Source: an uncultured Flavobacteriales bacterium
GTDB lineage: Bacteria > Bacteroidota > Bacteroidia > Flavobacteriales > Crocinitomicaceae
Length of the DNA: 64,000 bases
NCBI GenBank assembly: GCA_946482515.1
Contig: CAMLRS010000009.1
Location: 119,140 to 183,139 of the forward strand
Reading direction: 5' to 3'
The notes beneath the pieces are model-generated. The model searched no databases. It was not told where the DNA came from and was given only the letters and a program-made list of their open reading frames with translations. The position numbers and the translations under genes are program-made. Positions 51,139-59,284 of this stretch are shown here, in pieces; the first letter of the stretch is position 1, and each line of letters starts with the position of its first letter.

Positions 51139-51630
51139 ATGAAAACAACACTACTGCTTTGCTTCCTTACATTGTTCGCTGCTGCCACACAGGCACAGGA
51201 AACCGGCAAGCGCTCCAAAAAAGCTAAAAAAGAACAGGCCTCAGGCGAATACGACCCGAAACTGGCCGAAAAAGTTGGCGCCGATGAATACGGCATGAAG
51301 CGCTACGTCATGGCGTTCCTGAAAGCAGGCCCCAACCGCAGCCAGGATAGTACCGCACGGGCACAGCTGATGCGCGCGCACCTGGATAACATCACACGCA
51401 TGGCGGAAGAAAAGAAACTGGTGGTTGCCGGTCCGTTCCTCGATAACGGCGACATCCGCGGCATCTATATTTTCAATGTTGAGACCATCGAAGAAGCCGA
51501 AGCACTCACAAATACCGATCCGGCCGTTCAGGCGGGGATGCTGGTGATGGAATTACACCCGTGGTACGGCTCGGCTGCACTCGTCGAAGCTGGCGAACGG
51601 CACAAGCTGGTAGCGAAGAAGAAGATCTGA
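51139..51630 (+). CDS. YciI-like domain protein with signal peptide
   Basis: 163 residues. Signal peptide MKTTLLLCFLTLFAAATQAQ, a charged linker (KRSKKAKKEQ), then a dimeric alpha-beta barrel of the YciI type: KRYVMAFLKAGPNRSQDSTARAQLMRAHLDNITRMAEEKKLVVAGPFLDNGDIRGIYIFNVETIEEAEALTNTDPAVQAG. Most YciI proteins are cytoplasmic; here export to the periplasm is predicted. Enzymatic role unknown. Sits between bcp (5 bases) and the Dph6-like gene (8 bases). Confidence 0.85.
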   Translation: MKTTLLLCFLTLFAAATQAQETGKRSKKAKKEQASGEYDPKLAEKVGADEYGMKRYVMAFLKAGPNRSQDSTARAQLMRAHLDNITRMAEEKKLVVAGPFLDNGDIRGIYIFNVETIEEAEALTNTDPAVQAGMLVMELHPWYGSAALVEAGERHKLVAKKKI

Positions 51631-51638
51631 TCGAGCAA

Positions 51639-52520
51639 ATGATGCAAAAACAGAAAGCACTTGTACTCTGGAGTGGCGGCAAAGATTGTAACCTGGCTTT
51701 GCATTGGGCGCATCAACAACAGGAGCTTGAAGTTATTGCACTCGTTACTTTTCATTCCTCCGAAACCGCATTCCGGGCGCATTCAAAGGAACTCATGGTA
51801 TTGCAGTCGCAATCGTTGGGCATTCCACACCTGTTCCTGGAAATCCACGAGCCTTTCGCGCAGCAGTATGAGCTGCAACTCGATAAACTGAAAAACCAGC
51901 TTGGGATCAGCGTACTTATTTCGGGCGATATTTCTGAAGTGCACGGTGCTCCCAATTGGATAACCGAACGTGCTACGGCCGTTGGAATGCAAACACTGCT
52001 TCCGTTGTGGCATGCCGACCGAAAAACGGTGCTTCATCAATTGATTGCAGCCGACTTTGAAGTGATTATCACTTTGGTAAAAGCTCCCTGGCTCCATGCA
52101 GGCTTCCTCGGAAAAACATTCAATGCAGCATTAATCGACGAGCTGAACGTTCTGCATGCGGAAAATGGCATCGATATCTGTGGTGAAAACGGTGAATTTC
52201 ATACCATGGTTCTGAATGGACCAGGCTATCGTTCCCCGATCTCCATCGATTCATTTCAAATTGCACAGCACGAGGAAATGAGCTACCTGGATGCCGTGAG
52301 TGCATCGCTGAATGGCGAGTATTCCGTTCCGACACTGATCAAACAGAAAGTCTGTGTCGAGTGTAAAAAACCGTTTTCCTGTTATACACAAGGTTGCTGG
52401 TGTGCCGATTTACCCATGATTATGCCAATGGAGAACATCACCGATTGCATGTGCCCAACGTGTCTCAAGAAAGTGATCAATACCAAATTGACCGAACACA
52501 AGCTCCCTCCTGTTCAATAA
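51639..52520 (+). CDS. Dph6-related ATP pyrophosphatase fused to Cys-rich CWC domain
   Basis: 293 residues from ATG 51639. The N-terminal PP-loop ATPase has WSGGKDCNLALHWA (SGGKDC at 12-17), the signature of the diphthine-ammonia ligase family, with SGDISEVHGAPNWITERATAVGMQTLLPLWHADR and ICGENGEFHTMVL. Residues about 237-276 form a separate Cys-rich CWC domain: CVECKKPFSC, GCWCADLP, CMCPTCL, eight cysteines probably binding metal. True diphthamide is absent from bacteria, so this likely amidates another substrate by adenylation. The fusion is notable. No close promoter; operon with bcp. Confidence 0.88.
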   Translation: MMQKQKALVLWSGGKDCNLALHWAHQQQELEVIALVTFHSSETAFRAHSKELMVLQSQSLGIPHLFLEIHEPFAQQYELQLDKLKNQLGISVLISGDISEVHGAPNWITERATAVGMQTLLPLWHADRKTVLHQLIAADFEVIITLVKAPWLHAGFLGKTFNAALIDELNVLHAENGIDICGENGEFHTMVLNGPGYRSPISIDSFQIAQHEEMSYLDAVSASLNGEYSVPTLIKQKVCVECKKPFSCYTQGCWCADLPMIMPMENITDCMCPTCLKKVINTKLTEHKLPPVQ

Positions 52521-52539
52521 CAACACGGACTGGATTTTC

Positions 52540-52567
52540 TTTTCATTCACCGCTACGTCCACAAAAG
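52540..52567. repeat. Solo end related to interspersed element copy 2
   Basis: TTTTCATTC.CCGC..CG..CACAAAAG matches 29710-29737 at 23 of 28 positions. No core follows. Confidence 0.5.
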
Positions 52568-52607
52568 ATAAGGCTCAACTCTCCTAATAACCAATACTAT
52601 TTTTTCT

Positions 52608-52733
52608 CCCACGAATAAACGAATGGTAAACTAAGCTTGAATAAAAGCGAATGCTCACTTATTCGTGTTGTAAACGTTGTTTACAACATTCGCTCCAAAT
52701 TGTACAAAGTGCTTTAATTAGTGCATTCGTGGG
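52608..52733. repeat. Nested inverted-repeat element, copy C (126 bp)
   Basis: Ends CCCACGAATAAACGAAT at 52608-52624 (16/17 to copies A/B) and ATTAGTGCATTCGTGGG at 52717-52733 (15/17). Inner hairpin TGTTGTAAAC-GTT-GTTTACAACA at 52666-52688 (10-bp arms), framed by AGCGAATG (52647-52654) and CATTCGCT. Lies in the 309-bp gap 52521-52829. Confidence 0.85.
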
Positions 52734-52816
52734 AAATTGAATCGATTTTCACCTCAATTAACAATGACGGTTTAACAAGATAATCAATGAGCTACATTTT
52801 GACCTGCGACTTGCCC

Positions 52817-52824
52817 TACCTTTG
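52817..52824 (+). promoter_or_regulatory. -7 box for the SirB1-family gene
   Basis: TACCTTTG ends 5 bases before ATG 52830, implying a leaderless or nearly leaderless mRNA. TTTTG at 52797-52801 could be the -33 element. Confidence 0.5.
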
Positions 52825-52829
52825 TTTGG

Positions 52830-53705
52830 ATGAAAGACGCGAAGTCCATACAAGCGCTGATTGCCCTGATCGACGACCCGGACGATCAGATTTACGCCCA
52901 TGTGCGCGATAAGCTGCTGGAAGTGGGGCCTGATGCGATCCAATACCTGGAATCGTCGTGGGAAGAGCGCGACTTCGGACTCATCTTTCAAACCCGCATC
53001 GAACAGCTGATCCACGAGATCCAGTTCGAAGAATGCAAGCGCCAGCTCACCGATTGGTATGAAAGTCCGGCCAAAGATTTGCTGGAAGGCTCATTGATCA
53101 TCGCCAAATACCAGTATCCGGGGCTTAAAGACAAAACCGTTACCGATTTCATCGAACGCCTGCGACGCGATTGCTGGCTGGAGCTGAACCCGAATATGAC
53201 GGCCTATGAATCGGTGCGCGTGCTGAACAAGATCTTTTTCGAGCAATACGGCTTTAAAGGGAATTCCCAGAACTATACGTCGCCGCTGAATTCTTATCTG
53301 AATACGGTCATCGAAACGAAAAAAGGGAATCCGCTGAGCCTGTCGATTCTCTACAGCATTGTGGCCCAGCAGCTGGATTTACCGATCTACGGCGTTAACC
53401 TGCCGAATCATTTCATCCTGGCATTCATGGACGAGCACGGAACGAACCGCTTTCTTTCCAAAGCCAACAAACACGGCGTGCTGTTCTACATCAATACGTT
53501 TTCGAAGGGCAGCCTGTTCCAGAAAGAAGACATCGATCAGTTTCTGAAAGGTCTGCAGTTGCCGCAAAGCAGCGCGCATTACGAACCGTGCTCCAATTCG
53601 GAGATCATCCGCCGCATGCTCACCAACCTCATCGCTTCGTTCCAGCAGGTCGGAAATGCGGAGAAAGTGAGTGAACTGATTGAGCTAAGAAGCCTTTTGG
53701 ATTAA
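52830..53705 (+). CDS. SirB1/UPF0162 transglutaminase-like family protein
   Basis: 291 residues. An N-terminal HEAT-like helical stretch (ALIALIDDPDDQIYAHVRDKLLEVG) precedes the SirB1 core: ECKRQLTDWYE, EGSLIIAKYQYPGL, LNKIFFEQYGFKGN, YLNTVIETKKGNPLSLSILYSIVAQQLDLPIYGVNLPNHFILAF. The transglutaminase-like fold keeps the G.P.SLS.LY helix but has no Cys nucleophile there, so it is probably non-enzymatic. Role unknown. Single gene converging on dnaE. Confidence 0.85.
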   Translation: MKDAKSIQALIALIDDPDDQIYAHVRDKLLEVGPDAIQYLESSWEERDFGLIFQTRIEQLIHEIQFEECKRQLTDWYESPAKDLLEGSLIIAKYQYPGLKDKTVTDFIERLRRDCWLELNPNMTAYESVRVLNKIFFEQYGFKGNSQNYTSPLNSYLNTVIETKKGNPLSLSILYSIVAQQLDLPIYGVNLPNHFILAFMDEHGTNRFLSKANKHGVLFYINTFSKGSLFQKEDIDQFLKGLQLPQSSAHYEPCSNSEIIRRMLTNLIASFQQVGNAEKVSELIELRSLLD

Positions 53706-53709
53706 AATC

Positions 53710-53805
53710 GGCCTCCTCCCTTGAGGGAGGAACGAGGAGGGTGGCATTCCACCTCGTTTTGTAATGGGCCACCTCCCTTAATCCCTCCTCAAGGAGGGAG
53801 TCTTT
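53710..53805. repeat. Inverted CTCC-rich repeat pair between convergent genes
   Basis: Two imperfect inverted units, each with its own palindrome: CTCCCTTGAGGGAG near 53718 and CTCCTCAAGGAGG near 53788, each flanked by GGAGGGTGGC or GCCACCTCCC. The unit type (GGAGG..TTAAGGGAGGTGG) is familiar as an interspersed repeat in Bacteroidetes genomes. It may terminate both convergent genes. Confidence 0.7.
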
Positions 53806-53811
53806 CAACAT

Positions 53812-56800
53812 TCAATTCCCTACCAACTCCACTTCCAGCTGCAATTCCTGAATGGCTTTGATGATGTCTTTCGACGGATCGACCCGCAGACGGCGCGATG
53901 GCATGGTGACTTTCAGATCGTCGAGCATATCGACTACGGTGAATTTCACGGCGCATTTTCCTTCGAGCGAGCCGGTGAGCACGGTCTCGAGCTTGCTCAT
54001 GAGCAGCTGATCGAGTGATTTCAACGGAATGGTGATGTTCAGTGTCGACGGGCGCGATTCCAGCAAATCCTGTAATTGTTCGATGGAAGAAATCACGAAT
54101 TCGATCGGTTTCTGACCGGTGATCTTATCCTTGAACTGCCCTTCCTGCACTTTCCCCTTAATCCCAAGGATCAGATCCTTTTTCATCAGGTGACTGAACT
54201 TAAGATAGTTGTCGCCAAAGAGGTACAATTTCGTGCTGTGGCTGTAATCTTCGATATTCAGGATTCCGAACGGCTTGCCGGTTTTGGTGGTCAAATGCTG
54301 TGCATCCGTTACGATAGCAGCAATGAGCAGGTCACGACCGTAATGTTCTTTCACTTTGGTAAGCATTTCGACATTGCCCGAGCAGAACGCATCGACTTCG
54401 AATCGGAAATCGTCGAGCGGGTGACCGGAAATAAAGATCCCGACCACTTCTTTCTCGTAGCTCAGTTTTTCCATCGTCGGCCATTCCTGGCAGATCGGTA
54501 CCTGCGGCTCTGGCATACGCACATCGGAGGCTTCACCGAACAGCGATACCTGCGACGAGTTTTCATAATCCTGTAAGCTGGCTCCGAAACGAACGGCGTT
54601 CTCGAGGAAGGTACGTCCGGAAGTATCCTGGTGGAAATACTGGGCGCGGTGCGTATTCTTGAAGGAATCGAAGCAACCGGCATAAGCCATGCTTTCCATC
54701 GCTTTTTTGTTCACCAGGCGCAGATTGACGCGCTTGGCTACTTCGAAAATCGAGCTGAAAGGCCCATTTTGTGTGCGTTCCTGGATGATGTTCTCCACCG
54801 GTCCGCTACCCAACCCTTTGATACCACCCAAACCGAAACGGATTTTCCCTTCGCGGTTCACGGTGAATTCGTAAGCCGATTCGTTGACATCCGGCCCGAG
54901 GACGGCAACGCCCATGCGGCGGCATTCTTCCATGAAGAAGGACACCTGCGAAATATCGTTGAGGTTGTTGCTGAGTACGGCCGCCATGAATTCAGCCGGG
55001 TAATTGGCTTTCAGGTAAGCTGTCTGGTATGCGATCCAGGCGTAGCAGGTCGAGTGGGATTTGTTGAAGGCATAGGACGCAAAAGCTTCCCAGTCTTTCC
55101 AGATCTTTTCGAGAATCGTCGGGTCGTGGCCGTGTTCCTGTCCTTTTTCGATGAATTGTGGCTTCATCTTATCGAGGACGGCTTTCTGCTTTTTACCCAT
55201 CGCCTTTCGCAGAACGTCGGCTTCACCTTTGGTAAAACCAGCCAGCTTCTGCGAGAGCAACATCACCTGCTCCTGGTAAACCGTAATACCGTAGGTTTCC
55301 TTCAGGTATTCTTCGCAGGCGTCGAGGTCGTATTTGATTTCCTGTTCGCCATTCTTGCGCTTGATGAAGTCGGGAATGTATTCGAGCGGTCCCGGACGGT
55401 ACAAGGCGTTCATGGCGATGAGATCGGCAAACACCGATGGCTTCAGCTCGCGCATGTATTTCTGCATACCGGCGGATTCGTACTGGAAGATCCCGACGGT
55501 TTCACCACGCTGGAAGAGCTCATAGGTCGGCAGATCGTCGATCGGGAATGTATCCGGATCGAGGTCGATGTTGTGCCGGATCTTCACGTTTTTGACCGCG
55601 TCTTTGATCAGCGTCAGGGTTTTCAGCCCAAGGAAGTCCATTTTGAGCAACCCGGCCTCTTCCGCCACGGAGTTGTCGAATTGCGTACACCACATGGACG
55701 AATCCTTGGCGAGCGCAACGGGAACGAAGTTCGTAATGTCGTCTGGCGTGATGATCACACCACAGGCGTGAATACCGGTATTGCGGACCGAGCCTTCGAT
55801 GCGGACGGCCTGCTGCAATACGCGGGCACGCAAATCGTTTCCACGCGCAATTGCACGCATTTCCTGCACATTGGCCAGATCGACTGGGTTGTTGAGCTTT
55901 TCGGCAATTTTCGGCTCTTCCCAGTTGAAGATCGCATCGAGCGAAAAGTTGTCGGGGATGAGCTTGGCCAGCATGTTCGTTTCCAGCAGCGGCAGGTTGA
56001 GCACACGTCCGGCATCGCGGATGGAGGATTTCGCCGCCATTGTACCGTAGGTAATGATCTGTGCCACCTGGTTAGCCCCGTATTTGGCGATTACCCAATC
56101 GATCACACGACCACGGCCTTCATCGTCGAAGTCGATATCGATATCGGGCATGGAAATACGGTCCGGGTTGAGGAAACGCTCAAAGAGGAGATCGTAGGCA
56201 ATCGGATCGACGTTGGTAATTCCGGTGCAATAAGCTACCGCGGAACCGGCTGCGGAACCACGTCCCGGTCCTACCGAAACGCCCATATCGCGCGCTGCCT
56301 GGCAGAAATCCTGTACAATGAGGAAGTAGCCGGGGTAACCGGTTCGTTCAACCGTTGCCAGCTCGAAATCGAGTCGCTCGCGGATCTCATCGGTGATCGT
56401 GCCGTAGCGTTTTTCCGCTCCTTTGTAGGTCAGATGGCGCAGGTAAGCATTCTCACCCCGCTTTCCGCCATCGATGGCATCTTCGGCATGCACGAATTCC
56501 TCCGGGATCTCGAAGGCCGGAAGCAGTACTTCGCGCGCCAGCGGATACGGCTCGATCTTCTGCAAGATCTCGCCTATGGATTCAATCGCTTCGGGAAGGT
56601 CAAGGAAGAGCTCCTTCATTTCCTCCGCCGATTTGAAATAGTATTGTTCGTTTTCCAGTCCGAAACGGAAATTCCGCCCGCGGCCTTTCGGTGTTTCCAC
56701 CAGCTGACCGTCGCGCACGCACAACAGGATGTCGTGTGTATTGGCGTCCTGTTCCGTTCCGTAGAACGTATTGTTTGTTGCTACAAGCGAAATCTCGTGT

Positions 56801-58197
56801 TGTTTCGCCAGTCGGATCAGCGCTTCGTTGACGCGGTTCTCGTCTTCCTGACCGTGGCGCATGATCTCTACATAGAGGTCTTTCCCGAAACGCTCTTTCC
56901 ACCACAGCAAAGCTTCTTCGGCCTGCTTCTCCCCCACGTTGAGCAGGAGGTTCGGCACTTCACCGGAAAGGCTTCCCGTCAGCACGATGAGATCGTCTTT
57001 GTATTGTTCCACTGCTGCACGATCGACACGCGGCACGTAGTACATCCCTTCGGTGTAGGCGATGGAAGCCAGCTTCACCAGGTTGTGGTAACCGCGCTTG
57101 TTTTTCGCGAGGAATACGACCAGGTAACCGTTGTCTTTGTTCTGTTTATCGTGGCGATCGCGGCAGATATACAGCTCGCAACCGATGATGGGCAATAATT
57201 CCTGTTTGTTGAAGGGCTGTCCCTGTTCTTCCGCTTCGGCGCGCTCGGCTTTGATCTGCTTGTTGATTCCGGCGATGGCTTTCTCGAAGTGAAACGCCGC
57301 CATCATGTTGGCCGTATCCGTGAGCGCTACTGCCGGCATGTTGTGTTTGATCGCCTGGTTGATCAATCCTTTCACATCCATGGTGGATTGCAGGATCGTA
57401 AACTGCGTGTGGTTGTGCAAATGCACGAACGGAACGTCCTTGAGTCGCTCGCGGGCACCTTCGAGGTCGGTAACAACCGGTGTAGCGCCCGTTTTTGGTT
57501 TCAGCTTCGCGGAAGCTTCCTTCAGGTTGACGTGGTGAATGCCGTAGGTTCCGATCGGTTCCGGATTGACCTCGCGGAAACGGTTGAAGTAGTCCAGCTC
57601 GACTTTCAGCTCTTCCGGCGTGAACACTTCGCGGCGCACGAGCTCGAAGAAGCAGCGCGTGGTCGCTTCCACGTCGGCGGTAGCGTTGTGGGCTTCCGCA
57701 AATGGCACTTCGAAGAGGTATTCATGGAGCTCGGTCAGCGTTGGCAGCTTGAAGCGACCACCACGACCTCCGGGCAGTTTGAGCAGGTTGGCCGTTGTTT
57801 CCGTACAGGTATCGAGCACCGGCTTATTCAGCAATTCGCTTTCAATGCCCATTCGGTGCAGCTCACAGCCTACGATGTTGACGTCGAAGCCGAGGTTTTG
57901 TCCAACAATGAACTGCGCCTGCGACAACACTTCATTGAAGCGCTGCATGACGGTTCGCAGGTCTTCTCCTTCCGCCGCGGCGAGCTCGGTCGAAATACCG
58001 TGGATCTTTTCCGCATCGAAGGGAATGTCATAGCCATCGGGACGAATGAGGAAGTCGCTCGCTTCGATCAGCCGACCGTGTTCGTCGTGCAATTGCCAGG
58101 CAATCTGGACGGCTCTCGGCCAGTTATCCGTATCGGTAATGGGAGCATTCCAATTGCGGGGTAGACCGGTTGTTTCGGTATCGAAAATGAGGAACAT
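53812..58197 (-). CDS. dnaE: DNA polymerase III subunit alpha with N-terminal 3'-5' exonuclease domain
   Basis: 1461 residues. Residues 1-195 are a DnaQ-like DEDD exonuclease (FDTETTGLP at 4-12; VGQNLGFDVNIVG; HNATADVEATTR). The PHP domain follows (VHLHNHTQFTILQSTMD, ALTDTANMMAAFHFE), then the C-family polymerase core with GPGRGSAAGSAVAYC and the catalytic PDIDIDFDDEGRGRVI near 680-695, YQEQVMLLSQKLAGFTKGEADVLRKAMGKK, YAFNKSHSTCYAWIAYQTAYLKANYPAEFMAA, helix-hairpin-helix and OB-fold regions at the end. Replicative polymerase; having proofreading in the same chain is the usual Bacteroidetes arrangement. Ends against a CTCC-rich repeat. Confidence 0.96.
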   Translation of the reverse strand: MFLIFDTETTGLPRNWNAPITDTDNWPRAVQIAWQLHDEHGRLIEASDFLIRPDGYDIPFDAEKIHGISTELAAAEGEDLRTVMQRFNEVLSQAQFIVGQNLGFDVNIVGCELHRMGIESELLNKPVLDTCTETTANLLKLPGGRGGRFKLPTLTELHEYLFEVPFAEAHNATADVEATTRCFFELVRREVFTPEELKVELDYFNRFREVNPEPIGTYGIHHVNLKEASAKLKPKTGATPVVTDLEGARERLKDVPFVHLHNHTQFTILQSTMDVKGLINQAIKHNMPAVALTDTANMMAAFHFEKAIAGINKQIKAERAEAEEQGQPFNKQELLPIIGCELYICRDRHDKQNKDNGYLVVFLAKNKRGYHNLVKLASIAYTEGMYYVPRVDRAAVEQYKDDLIVLTGSLSGEVPNLLLNVGEKQAEEALLWWKERFGKDLYVEIMRHGQEDENRVNEALIRLAKQHEISLVATNNTFYGTEQDANTHDILLCVRDGQLVETPKGRGRNFRFGLENEQYYFKSAEEMKELFLDLPEAIESIGEILQKIEPYPLAREVLLPAFEIPEEFVHAEDAIDGGKRGENAYLRHLTYKGAEKRYGTITDEIRERLDFELATVERTGYPGYFLIVQDFCQAARDMGVSVGPGRGSAAGSAVAYCTGITNVDPIAYDLLFERFLNPDRISMPDIDIDFDDEGRGRVIDWVIAKYGANQVAQIITYGTMAAKSSIRDAGRVLNLPLLETNMLAKLIPDNFSLDAIFNWEEPKIAEKLNNPVDLANVQEMRAIARGNDLRARVLQQAVRIEGSVRNTGIHACGVIITPDDITNFVPVALAKDSSMWCTQFDNSVAEEAGLLKMDFLGLKTLTLIKDAVKNVKIRHNIDLDPDTFPIDDLPTYELFQRGETVGIFQYESAGMQKYMRELKPSVFADLIAMNALYRPGPLEYIPDFIKRKNGEQEIKYDLDACEEYLKETYGITVYQEQVMLLSQKLAGFTKGEADVLRKAMGKKQKAVLDKMKPQFIEKGQEHGHDPTILEKIWKDWEAFASYAFNKSHSTCYAWIAYQTAYLKANYPAEFMAAVLSNNLNDISQVSFFMEECRRMGVAVLGPDVNESAYEFTVNREGKIRFGLGGIKGLGSGPVENIIQERTQNGPFSSIFEVAKRVNLRLVNKKAMESMAYAGCFDSFKNTHRAQYFHQDTSGRTFLENAVRFGASLQDYENSSQVSLFGEASDVRMPEPQVPICQEWPTMEKLSYEKEVVGIFISGHPLDDFRFEVDAFCSGNVEMLTKVKEHYGRDLLIAAIVTDAQHLTTKTGKPFGILNIEDYSHSTKLYLFGDNYLKFSHLMKKDLILGIKGKVQEGQFKDKITGQKPIEFVISSIEQLQDLLESRPSTLNITIPLKSLDQLLMSKLETVLTGSLEGKCAVKFTVVDMLDDLKVTMPSRRLRVDPSKDIIKAIQELQLEVELVGN

Positions 58198-58294
58198 ATC
58201 TGCGGAAGAATTCGGAACATAAAAGTAGCGAATTCAAGGCAATTTCGGGCGGGAAACGGGATGGTTTGTTGATAACGATGGAAAACTTTTTTCA

Positions 58295-59258
58295 GTCTCC
58301 GGTCGACAGTCTTCCAGTCTTCAGTCGGGCGGTCTCTAGTCCACTGTCATCCGGTCTTCGGTCTTTCAGTTCTCGATCTCCGCGGTTCCCTGTCAAAAAT
58401 TCAAAATCGTTAGTAATATTGCTAAAAAACCAAGTGCATGCTCCCTGCAGCCGTTTTTCTTCTTTCGTTCGCTTTGCTTGTGCTCGTTCTCGTGATCTGG
58501 CAGAAACGGCGCAACCTGCAGGGGCCGATCAATGAAAAGGAGGAAAACCAATTGCCTGTTCGTGCGCGTCACCCGGAAGAATTCGTACACCTCACCTACA
58601 TTTACATCGCTGCCTGGGTAATTGGCAAAAATGCCCGCGATACACAAGGAAAAATCACGTTTGCGCACGCCTACCTGCAGCAGCGATTCGGGAAAACAAC
58701 CATTGAAACCTCCGACGAGCTTACACGCGCCCTGCGCAACGCCACCAATATCCGGAACGTTGCGGCGTGGATCGTCCGGCATATGAAATCCGGGAAGGAA
58801 CGCGTATTGCTGATCGATTTCCTGCTCGACCTTTCCTTTTCCGACGGCGATATCATCGACCGGGAAGTGGTAGCCATCGCCCGGTTTGCCGAGCTCACTG
58901 GTATCAGCATCCGCTATGTCACCGACGAAATCTACAAACGGCGCAAAATCATCTATGATCATTACGGCAGCGACGCCACGCTCGACCTGGTGGCCAACGG
59001 AACCTTCTTCAGGCGACGTGCGCTGTTCCACCTCGAGCTCACCGAATCGGCCACACAGGAAGATATCCGGAAAGCCTTCCGGCGACTGGCAGCACAATTG
59101 CATCCCGATAAGCTGGGGCACGTCGACGAAGACACCCGGCAAAAAGCCGCTGAGCGGTTCATCGAGATCAAGGAAGCGTACAATTTCCTGCGGAAATAAC
59201 AGTCCTTCAGTCCGCGGTCTCCAGTCGTATTCTGACCGAAAGACTGTCGACCGGAGAC
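58295..59258. repeat. 19-bp perfect inverted repeats bracketing the DnaJ-domain gene
   Basis: GTCTCCGGTCGACAGTCTT at 58295-58313 and its exact complement at 59240-59258, 0.96 kb apart. Both sit in degenerate CAGTC/CGGTC-rich sequence (also found at 21652-21690). The pair encloses exactly one gene. Confidence 0.75.
58438..59199 (+). CDS. DjlA-like membrane co-chaperone (TerB-like plus DnaJ domain)
   Basis: 253 residues. N-terminal transmembrane helix (AAVFLLSFALLVLVLVIW), a TerB-like helical domain (RVLLIDFLLDLSFSDGDIIDREVVAIARFAELTGIS with the D.DG..D.E pattern), and a C-terminal J domain (ATQEDIRKAFRRLAAQLHPDKLGHVD, HPDK tripeptide intact, AAERFIEIKEAYNFL). It would recruit DnaK at the membrane. 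Same order as E. coli DjlA. Flanked by 19-bp inverted repeats. Confidence 0.88.
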   Translation: MLPAAVFLLSFALLVLVLVIWQKRRNLQGPINEKEENQLPVRARHPEEFVHLTYIYIAAWVIGKNARDTQGKITFAHAYLQQRFGKTTIETSDELTRALRNATNIRNVAAWIVRHMKSGKERVLLIDFLLDLSFSDGDIIDREVVAIARFAELTGISIRYVTDEIYKRRKIIYDHYGSDATLDLVANGTFFRRRALFHLELTESATQEDIRKAFRRLAAQLHPDKLGHVDEDTRQKAAERFIEIKEAYNFLRK

Positions 59259-59284
59259 CAACTAGTAACTTCCAACCAGCAACT

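Noticed and set aside
54631..57198. An 855-residue open frame on the + strand inside dnaE
   Set aside because: It is exactly antisense to dnaE, has no recognisable domain, and arises from codon bias of the real gene on the other strand.
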